A stretch of DNA of 64,000 nucleotides from Cryphonectria parasitica EP155 (taxonomy: Eukaryota; Ascomycota; Sordariomycetes; Diaporthales; Cryphonectriaceae). The stretch is from positions 3,376,068 to 3,440,067 of the forward strand of contig NW_024468910.1 in NCBI RefSeq assembly GCF_011745365.1, given 5' to 3'. Positions 25,628-34,733 of this stretch are shown piece after piece. The position numbers were made by a program, and so were the translations under genes. Within the stretch, counting starts at the first letter, position 1. Each line of letters opens with the position of its first letter. The notes below the pieces were generated by a model, which saw only the letters and a list, made by a program, of their open reading frames with translations, did no database searches and was not told the DNA's origin.

Positions 25628-25997
25628 TAAAGGCTTGGTGTTGTATTGTCTGAAAACCCTCAGCAGCTTACCGTTTGTTCTGACCTTGCGCAAAAGAGAT
25701 AGACATAAGATCGGTGTTTCATGTATTTGATTCCGAGGTATGTCCATGGCCTCTTTTCATATTTTTGTTTGGTAGTATAAACAATAATTTGTTTTGCCGT
25801 TGAGGCGAGCTGGAGTAGAATGAGGCTCAGGTCAACGGGTGTTTCTTCGAAAACTATGAGTAGAACCCCATGTTTTCATGCCTTTCTCTCATCTACTAAG
25901 TACATAGAAAAGTCTCACAAGAGCATAACACGCCTGTTGGAGACAATTATGGTTGGTGAAACTTTGGTGAACTATTTCTCCCTATCTCAAAGATGCC

Positions 25998-26050
<53 letters not shown>

Positions 26051-26239
26051 GTCTGGACGCCTTCACTTGGACCAAAAAAAAAAAAAGGTTCAATTTGTTT
26101 CAGGCATTGACAGAGAATCACTTGTCAAAAAGTAATCATACGATTCTACGGACCCATTTCAACCTGATCTGCCAAGGTGAAATGATGGTGTACACTGTCT
26201 GCTACCCGTCCCTGACATCAAAATGTACTGTCCAACCAA
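25628..26239. other. Convergent intergenic region, 612 bases
   Basis: Space between the HET remnant and the SDR gene, with a compound microsatellite. No gene seen. Confidence 0.5.
26001..26050. repeat. (AC)15(AT)10 compound microsatellite
   Basis: Fifteen AC units followed directly by ten AT units. Confidence 0.95.
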
Positions 26240-27142
26240 CTACCAAGGATACTGTCCATCCGAAGAAAGAAACCCACCATGCTCATCATCCCGCTCGCCG
26301 TTGAGAATCCTGACTATCGGCGCAGCCCCCTCGCTCGTAGGCCGCGCACCGCTCTCCGCATTGTTATGCGGCCCCAAGCCCGACACCGTAAACCCAGGCG
26401 TGTAGGCAAACACCTTGACCCCCTCGGCGCCGTAGACGGCCGACTGTGCCGCCGTGATCAGGTTCAGCGAGGCCTTGCTCGCGCAGTACGGGATCCCCCA
26501 CATGCCCAGCTTGTTCGTGCTCGTCGTCGGGTCGAGGCGCTTCCGGATCGACCCGCCGCCCGAGGACACGTTGATGATGCGGGGTGTGTGGGTGGACGCC
26601 TTGAGGAGGGCGATGCAGGCTTCTACGAGGAGGAAAGGCCCCGTGGCGTTGGTTTGGAAGGCCTGGGAGAATTGCTCGGCCGTGGAGCCTTCTGGCCAGC
26701 CCACTGCGGCATTGTTGACTAGCACATCGAGCCTGAAGAGGAATTGATCAGTCTATTTACATCAGGAACATCAACTCTCAGTCAAGGTCCGCCGACAGCT
26801 TGTGCATACTTACCGGCCATGTTTGTCTGTCACGGTCTGTGCGGCAGCCTCGATGGAGTGAGCATCGGCGATGTCCAGGTGCAAGAGCTCTACGGTGCCA
26901 GATAGGTCTCGAGACTGAAGATTCTTCACGGCGGCTTCACCTTTCTCGACGGAACGGCTGCCAAGGAGGACGTGCTTGGACGGGACGGCGAGGAGCTGTG
27001 AAGCGAGCTCCAGGCCGATACCTGAGTTGGCTGTTCGATTGTCAGTTCGTGATAATGTTCAGAGAATAAGATATGTATTCAGAGAGAGTGTATCACAATA
27101 CTCACCACCAGTGATCAGGACGACAGTTTTGGCAGAGGCCAT
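26240..27142 (-). CDS. Short-chain dehydrogenase/reductase (SDR)
   Basis: A 248-residue classical SDR, an NAD(P)-dependent oxidoreductase of unknown substrate. Exons on the minus strand are 27142-27106, 27030-26814 and 26732-26240; introns are 75 and 81 bases with GT-AG ends and the frame is kept. The cofactor motif TGANSGIG is split by intron 1. The motif VNNAAVG sits near residues 90-96. The catalytic set is Ser141/142 (NVSSGGG), Tyr167 and Lys171 (PYCASK). After the active site, YTPGFTVSGLG is the usual PG segment. An Arg in the first strand (LLGSRSVEKG) suggests a preference for NADP, which is inference. It is transcribed away from the phosphopantetheinyl transferase gene 1.1 kb away; this could be chance. 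Confidence 0.93.
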
Positions 27143-28224
27143 TATGAGTTCGGAAGAGCACTTACTACGAGATGAACCAGGTCCAGTCTATCTAGACAGG
27201 ATAGAGGAGACTGAGCCTGGCTTTTATAGCCATGTTCTCCAAGTTATTTTATGTGCAGACTCGATATTGATGTTTGTCACTGCAGTATTGCTTCGAGAAT
27301 CAATACGTTACGGTGATAGTGTTAAGCCCGGAGCAGCATCACGTACTATGAGCAGGGGTTCAGCTCTAGAGCTATATGCGGAGTTGACCAAGAAAGACTG
27401 TCCGAATCGATCCGCTTAGCATTAGCAAGGGTCTATTCGATGAAAATGGTGTATTATAGTTTTACAGAATCACCAGGCTTGTTGAACTGTTCTGCTATAG
27501 GATGTCTTTAACATTCACACTTGCCCATTTCGTCCTGGCGAGGCGAATCCCAGCCTGTCGAAGCTTTGAAGAGGGAATTTGCTGCTGATATGCAATCATA
27601 GTATTCAGACTGACCCATTGACTTTGATAATTGCCTTTCAATACCCTAGGCATGATATTGCGCCGTGGCTCGACAATTTTCGCTATATGCTCAGGAGTGT
27701 GCCTGGCAATTCCTCAACACAACGGAGTGAGTGCTTCGGCAGGGAAGAGAAAATTAGAAAATATATAAGCTTGGCCAGACAAGGGGTCGCTCGTTTATAT
27801 TCTTCGTATGATTGACACCAAAATGTGTAGAAGACATTGCGAGACCTTGGTGGACAAGTAAGTACTTATTAATTACCAAGAAGTAGGCAGGTATGAAGAG
27901 GCAGAGAATGTGAGGTTGGGTTTACAGTAGCTGGCTGCAACTCCACCTCAGTCCTTGCTACCCCTGCAACGCATCGTACTGTACCTGCTTATATAAGTAG
28001 TCAGCAACTCGCAGCTTCCTTCAGCCTCGACCACTTCGGAGCCCGTAATACATAATTCGCCGAACCGATGTGAAAACATGCCTTCTTTAATGGCGAGTTC
28101 AGCTCATGTGTTCACGTACGAAATGAGCTGATTCATTATTACAGCTATTGCTTGTTCATAACATACAGTGCATCTCTGCACCCCCACATAACTTGTGACC
28201 ATAACCAGGCGTTGCTTGCTGGCC
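27143..28224. other. Divergent region between SDR and phosphopantetheinyl transferase
   Basis: 1.08 kb of lower-GC DNA with no supported gene. It has TACAGTA-type words at 27923-27929 and 27977-27984 and a TATA box next to the second. Confidence 0.5.
27990..27997 (+). promoter_or_regulatory. TATA box of the phosphopantetheinyl transferase gene
   Basis: TATATAAG, 228 bases upstream of the start codon and followed by a C/T-rich stretch. It begins five bases after a TACTGTAC word (27977-27984). Confidence 0.5.
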
Positions 28225-29286
28225 ATGGTGGAACCTCCGGCCCCAGGCACGCAGCCCGTGATTGTGCAGTGGCTCGTCGACACGCGCAAGCTATGGCCCA
28301 AGGCCGAGAAAACGGCGCAGCTCGAGACTGAGGTAGATATAAACCCATCCAAAACCAACATTTATCCTCACATCGCACGCCCTCACTGACGCCCCAAATA
28401 CTCACAGGCGGCAAGAGCCCTGGCCCTCCTCAACCCCGAGGAGCGCAAGTCGGTACTCAAGTACCTCTTTGTGCGCGACGCCAAGATGTCTCTGGCCTCA
28501 CATCTGCTTAAACACTACGCCATCTCGCGCCTCGTGGGGATCCCGTGGTCCAAGACCAACATCACCCGCAACGCCAAAACGAAGCCTGTCTACGTAGACC
28601 CGGCCACCGGCAGGTCGCCGCTCGACTTCAACGTGAGCCACCAGGCAGGGCTCGTGGCCCTCATTGCCGGTTATGGGTTTGGCCAGGAGGAAGCGACAGG
28701 TGCCGCCGCCATCGATGTGGGCTGCGACGTGGTGTGCGTCAATGAGCGGGAGGACCGGGACCACGGCGTTATTGCGCGCGAGGGCTGGCGCTCGTTCGTG
28801 GACATGCACGCCGACGTTTTTGCACCGGGTGAGGCCTCTTACCTCCAGCAAGGGGTCGTGGCGGCCAACTTCCAGCAGCAGGACGGGATGGGCACGGGGC
28901 CGAGGGCCCTCAATAGCTTCAGGCTGCGGTGCTTCTACACGCTGTGGTGCCTGCGCGAGGCGTATGTCAAGATGACGGGGGACGCGCTGCTTGCGCCGTG
29001 GCTGCAGGCGCTCGAGTTTAGGAACTTTGTGCCGCCGAAGCCAGCGCCAAAGATGAGCGAGGAGAGGGGGGATGGGGAGGATGTCGTGGAGAAGTTCGAC
29101 ATTGTGTTTGAGGGGAAGAGGGTGGAGGATGCGAATGTGTGTCTGAGGAGCGTTGGCCCGGATTACATGACCTGCTCGGCGATCCGCACGCCGCAGAACA
29201 AGGAGGTCGGGCTGGGGATCAGGCTGGGGCCATATGAGGTGGTGGAGATTGAGCAGATTCTGGATCACGCCGAGGCCACTCAATGA
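28225..29286 (+). CDS. npgA: 4'-phosphopantetheinyl transferase (NpgA/Sfp type)
   Basis: Transfers the phosphopantetheine arm of CoA to carrier domains of polyketide synthases, nonribosomal peptide synthetases and aminoadipate reductase; in fungi one such enzyme usually serves all secondary metabolism and lysine synthesis. Exons are 28225-28332 and 28408-29286 (75-base intron, GTAGAT...CAG, between codons), giving 328 residues. Visible motifs: FNVSHQAGL; the magnesium-binding GCDVVCVNERED with Asp143; and W216-CLREAYVK with Glu220 and Lys224, the fungal form of W-x-x-K-E-A. The N-terminal block QWLVDTRKLWP also matches the family. An upstream in-frame GTG exists, but the first ATG in the frame is at 28225. 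The product is cytosolic. No synthase gene is present in the window, as expected for a general activator. Confidence 0.96.
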
Positions 29287-30392
29287 GGCAAGATAGACAA
29301 AGAAGTTTCTCTTATTTCTTTTCTTTTTTAGGCCCGCCGTGTTGGTGACCAGTGGGGGTAAGCCGCGGCAGGATGAGGCCATATCCAGACGCCAGCAAGG
29401 AGAGCGAGAGCGAGGTCCACACCGCTGAGACGCCGTCGTGCTGACTTGACTAACTACCGTCACCTCAGTCCGAAATCAAAATAGAATGGGGGAATGGCGT
29501 TCCTGCCTGCTTCTCCCAAAGTCTATAGTGGTCTTGTATTCAAATGTGTCAGCCAAGTCTGTTGAGATAAGGGAAGTACGGCCATAGTTCAAAGTGGCAA
29601 GCATAGTAGAAAGCATAGTGCAAGCATAGTACAGTAAGGGGACTATCACCCACCTGCCATGAATTTCTCAAACCACAGTGGCTCCAATCACAGGTGGCCC
29701 TTGATTTTAGGGTAGCAGGAGCCAAATTTAGCGCGGCAGAACAACGTCATCTTGAGCTTGGTGAGATGGACATGGGGTACCATGCCCACTCCACTGTACT
29801 GTGCTGTCATGGTTCTACTACAGGGCTACAGCAGGCCCAGCTGGTTGTCTGGGCCCTTGGAACTGGCCCTTGCAGTCATACATGGAGCTCTCTTTCTGTT
29901 GATCCTCTCCCCCAAAACAACCTAGATCACACACCCTCCTGTCCAAGGCCCTGTGTAATTTTGATATCTACTAACTATAGTAGATAGATTCTTTGAACCG
30001 TCGCCCTCCGAACCCCTCCTTTTCTTCCTTTTCCTTTTCCTTCCTATTCAGTGCAAGCACAGCACTGCTTTTTATCTCGTCAATCGATCGATGGCATCCA
30101 TTCCTTTCGTGTATTGATTGAAGAAGAGAAAGAGAGAACAATTATCTTGGATAACAACCCAGCTTGTCCTCATCCTCGCCTCTGAGGCAGTTTACCACTG
30201 ATACGAGCCACGATCATACCCCACTCGGGAGCCAATTTCCACTTTCACGTGCAGACTGAGGCCACCTATTTACCTGCCACCATCTGTCTCGACCAACACT
30301 GTTAGCTTTGCATGGTGTAGCATCCGAAGAAACGAAGAAAGAAAGAGAGAGGAACATTGTATATCTCTGTGGTAGAGTCAAGATATCCTGCC
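29287..30392. other. Intergenic region PPTase to oxysterol-binding protein gene
   Basis: 1.1 kb. It contains a short repeated word GCATAGT (29601-29630) and C/T-rich leader DNA from about 29,995. No gene seen. Confidence 0.5.
29601..29636. repeat. Tandem-like GCATAGT words ending in GTACAGTA
   Basis: The word AAGCATAGT or GCATAGT occurs three times at 10-base spacing, followed by ACAGTA. Confidence 0.7.
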
Positions 30393-33300
30393 ATGTCTGA
30401 AGCTGGTGAGAGGTGAGCAGGCAAACAACCAACCAACAAGTTCCCATGGCAGTTTCCTGGCTGAGACAATGTCTCTTGCTAACCACTGTGGGCCCCCTCT
30501 TTGTGTAGCTCTCACAAGCGCTCCAGGTCGGCAGCTGCCCTGTCCCTCCTACGGAGAGCCAGAGACTCGAGCGCCGATGCAGCCTCCCCCTCGAACCCCG
30601 TCGGTGCCTCTCCCTCGGTAGAGCTGCCTCCTCCTCAAGCCGCCGCCGCAGCCGCCACCGTCTCCATGTCTAGCCATCAGGCCAACAGGAGCCAGAGCTC
30701 TCGACTCTCCGCCGTCGCCTCCAACAACGGCAGGACGCCGTCAATCCAACCCCCTGCCCCCTCCGCCTCGAGGGCCTCCGGCAGCCTCTACGACAAGGGC
30801 AACTCCCTCGAGCAGTCTGTGCGCAAGTTCCGCATCGTCGAGGCCCTGCGCAGCGGAGATACCGCCTCCATCTCCAAGGCCATCCGCGACACCTCCGACA
30901 GCGGGCCCCGCGCCAGCACGTCCTCCATGAGCACCCTCGCCGGGGGCTCTCTCGAGGATACCACCGTGCTGCACCTCGCCATCCAGTGCGCCGAGTTTCC
31001 TGTCGTCGAGTATACCGTCTCCGATGGTGCAGGCTACATTGACATCAACGCCCGCGACAAGGATGGGAACACGCCTCTGCACATCGCCGCCACGCAGGGC
31101 CGTACCCAGGTCGTGAAGCTGCTACTGGAGCAGGACGACATCAACGATGCCATCACGAACAACCAGGGCCGTCTGCCCCTCGACCTCGCTCGCAATGCCG
31201 ACATCTTCCAGTCGCTGCAGCTATCGCGCTCGCTGTTCGCCGAGGGCAAGATCAGACAGGTGCAGGAGCTGATCGGCAGACAGGACTATAAAACCCTCGA
31301 GCAGGTGTTGGAGGAGACGCGCCTTAAGACGGTGCTGGACATCAACAGTACTGAGTTCGTCCTCGACCCGGTGACGGTCCAAGCTGGAGGCACACTGCTG
31401 CACGAGGCGGCAAGGCGCAAGAATACCACGTTGATCCAGCTGCTGCTGCTGCACGGGGCAGACCCCTTCAGGCGTGACCGCAAGGGCAAGCTGCCGCAGG
31501 ATGTCACCAAGGATGATGTGACCCGTGCCATGCTGAAAAAGTCCCCTGCCGCGGTGGCTGCACAGCGCGGGATTCAGGAGAAGGCTGTTCTCGGGACCGC
31601 GTCGCAGGTTGCCGCCGCCACCCCCGGTGACCCCCTGCTGGGCAAGGAGGCGAGAGAGATGAAGGGATACCTGAAGAAGTGGACAAACTACCGCAAGGGT
31701 TACCAGCTGAGGTGGTTCGTTCTAGAAGACGGAGTCCTCAGCTACTACAAGCACCAGGACGACTCGGGGTCCGCCTGCCGTGGTGCCATCAACATGCGCA
31801 TCGCGAAGCTCAACATGTCTCCGGACGAGAAGACCAAGTTCGAGATTATCGGCAAGTCTTCGGTCAAATACACTCTGAAGGCGAACCACGAGGTCGAGGC
31901 CAAGCGCTGGTTCTGGGCCCTGAACAATGCGATCCAGTGGACCAAGGACCAGGCCAAGGAGGAAGAGCGCCAGCGTGCTGCCAATGCCGAGATGTTGAGC
32001 AAGGCCAAGGAGCAGGCGCAGGTTGGTGTAGGCGGCGAGGCACCGAGCGAGAACAACAACTTCCTTGAGCCGGTTCCCAGGGGCAGTACCCAGCTCAGCC
32101 GCCTAGCATCTAACAACAACAAGTCACAGGGTAAAATGACGAGCACGGGAGGAAGTTTTGTAGAGGACGATGACTATGCAGAGACGGAAAATGAGACCAG
32201 GGCCGGTATGTCTGTCATGCAGGAGGACCACGACGACGACGACGACTACGGCGAGGCGTCGAGCGGCAGGGATCAGCCGGGCGCTGGCAAGGACGCCTTC
32301 AACATCACTGCACAGTCTCTAAAACTGCAACTGGACACGATGGCCCAGGTCAACGCTGCCCTGGTCGCGGAGGCCAGCCAGAACCCGGGCGTGAAGTTGT
32401 CAGACCCTAAGACGGCCGGTGCCTTGGCTACGTACGACGCCGCAATTCGCTCTATGCTTGGGCTCATTGGCGACCTGATGAGGATCTCTCGTGATAGGGA
32501 TGCCTTTTGGCAGTACCGTCTCGATCGGGAGACTGACATGAGGAGGATGTGGGAAGAGAGCATGGCTCACGTCGCCAAGGAGCAGGAAGTCTTGCAAGCA
32601 CGCATCGGCGAGTCTGAGGAGAAGCGCAAGCAGACGAAGCGCATGCTTAAGGAGGTCGTCGGCAATGCCAGCATCACCGACAGCCCTAATCTGTCCGAGG
32701 TGCCAGAGGAGGGCGAGGTCTCGGCCGCAAACACGCCTGCCTTGTCTCAGAAGTCGCCAGCAAGGTTCTTCACCCGCCGCGAGACCGTGCTGACGGAACT
32801 TGCGAACTTATCCGAGGACGACTCAGATGTGGATGAGGAGTTCTTCGACGCGGTTGACTCTGGAGAGATTGAGGCCGAGCCTTTGCCTCCCGTCACTGCA
32901 ACGACTACAGCAGTTACCACCGATGGCAAGAAAGAGTCGGCGGCCGATTCTGGCATCATCGACATCAGCAGCTCTTTTAGCGGATACGAAAATGGTATTC
33001 GTTCAAAACTGAAGATTGATGCCGACAACAGGCCAAAGATCTCACTTTGGGTAAGTCACACTTGTCTTTTGGGAGACCTCCTTAAATCTAACACGTCGTT
33101 TCTCCAGGGTATTCTGAAATCTATGATCGGCAAGGACATGACCAAAATGACACTGCCCGTCACCTTCAACGAGCCCACCTCCTTGCTCTACCGCTGCGGC
33201 GAAGACATGGAGTATGCTGACCTCCTGGATCTTGCTGCTGACCGATCCGACTCGATCGAGCGCCTTCTGTACATCGCTGCTTTTGCTGCAAGCGAGTACG

Positions 33301-34298
33301 CTTCGACCATCGGCCGTGTTGCCAAACCTTTCAATCCACTCCTTGGCGAGACGTTTGAATACGTCCGACCCGACAAGAACTACCGCTTTTTCATCGAGCA
33401 GGTCAGCCACCACCCACCTGTCGGTGCTGCCTGGGCTGAGTCGCCGAGGTGGACGTACTACGGCGAGTCACATGTGAAATCCAAGTTCTATGGCCGATCG
33501 TTTGACATCAATCCCCTCGGCACGTGGTTCTTGAAGCTGCGGCCGACATCGGGCGGAAAAGAAGACTATTTCACGTGGAAGAAGGTGACATCTTCAGTCA
33601 TTGGTATCATCACAGGCAACCCCACCGTCGACAACTACGGACCCATGGAGGTCAAGAACTGGACGACGGGCGAGGTATGCTACCTGGACTTCAAGCCGCG
33701 TGGCTGGAAGGAATCGTCCGCATATCAGATCACCGGTAAAGTCGTCGACGCGAGTGGGCACGTGCGCATCTCCATCGGCGGCCGGTGGAACTCGAAGTTG
33801 TACGCGCGCGTCACACCAGGCTACGAGGCCACCGTCGAGGCACCCTCAGATGCCGCCAACGACTCGGCTTCCATCTACAAGGGCAGCTTCAACGACCCCA
33901 GCAAGGCATTCCTGATCTGGCAGGCCAACCAGCGGCCTAAGGGGATCCCCTTCAACCTGACGCCGTTTGTGCTCACCTTCAATCACATCGACGACAAGCT
34001 GCGACCATGGCTCCCGCCAACCGACTCGCGGCTGCGGCCCGACCAGCGCGCCATGGAGGAGGGCCAGTACGACTTTGCCGCTACGGAGAAGAACCGGCTG
34101 GAGGAGGGCCAGCGCGCACGGCGGCGGGCGCGCGAGGCCGAGGGAGGCGAGTTCGTGCCGGCATGGTTCACGAAAGCTAAGTGCGAGATCACAGGCGAGG
34201 AGTACTGGAAGTTCAACGGCAAGTACTGGGAGCAGCGGGAGAAGGCGGGCAAGGGGGATGCCAAGGCCTGGGAGGGACTGGAGCAGATTTACGAGTAA
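30393..34298 (+). CDS. Oxysterol-binding protein with ankyrin, PH and FFAT elements (Osh1/Osh2 type)
   Basis: A 1,250-residue lipid-transfer protein that exchanges sterol and probably PI4P between ER and other membranes at contact sites. Exons are 30393-30412, 30509-33050 and 33108-34298. The 20-base first exon encodes MSEAGE plus part of a Ser codon; its frame matches only with the donor GTGAGC at 30413. Domains in order: Ser/Ala-rich start; ankyrin repeats at about 157-215 and 300-340 (LHIAATQGRTQVVKLLL); PH domain from about 391 (MKGYLKKW...RWFVLEDGVLSYY); an acidic and coiled linker; the FFAT-like motif EFFDAVD near 783, which would bind VAP in the ER; and the ORD from about 850 to 1250 with the fingerprint EQVSHHPP near 950. 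Intron 2 is 57 bases and open in frame, so retained transcripts would still code. It is convergent with POP1. Confidence 0.96.
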
Positions 34299-34733
34299 TT
34301 TAAGCAAGGAAATTGAACGTTGAAAGGCAAGTGTTGTGGTGAGCATAACAAGAAATGGTGCGCGCGCGAGAGAGAGAGAGCGAGCCGGATGGAGTAGTAT
34401 TTTTAGTTGACGCGAGAGAGGGAAGATGTTCCATCTTTTGGTGTTGCTCTGTTGTTGATTTTATTATGAGGGATGAAGACCCATGGTACACAATGACGGG
34501 CTCCTATGCATCGTCTTTCCTTGTATAGACAAGCACATAGCAGTCTGATTCTGAATATGATGTTCCATTGAACACCTTGATACCTTGAAAATTTCTTGAG
34601 GGCAAGAGGCATGATACACATCTATCCTTGTGAGAGAGAAATACAGTTTACCTGTTGTGAGACACTGGATATTGTTTGACTGCGACATTGATCTCGCACA
34701 TGGCGATCATTCCGTGGCCGGAAGTCAGCCAGC
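34299..34733. other. Convergent 3' region, 435 bases
   Basis: Shared 3' UTR space of the oxysterol-binding gene and POP1; nothing else seen. Confidence 0.5.

Noticed and set aside
28945..28971. W-x-x-R-E-A instead of W-x-x-K-E-A in the phosphopantetheinyl transferase as a catalytic defect
   Set aside because: Arg at this place is common in fungal NpgA-type enzymes, and the catalytic Glu and following Lys are present.
2005..29286. Secondary-metabolite gene cluster (P450, SDR, phosphopantetheinyl transferase)
   Set aside because: No PKS, NRPS, terpene cyclase, dedicated regulator or toxin pump lies between, and the intervening genes are proteasome, dynactin, DASH and osmosensing functions.
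28498..29463. A 321-codon minus-strand frame opposite the phosphopantetheinyl transferase
   Set aside because: Antisense shadow of a GC-rich coding exon; composition is His/Arg/Pro-rich with no family motif.
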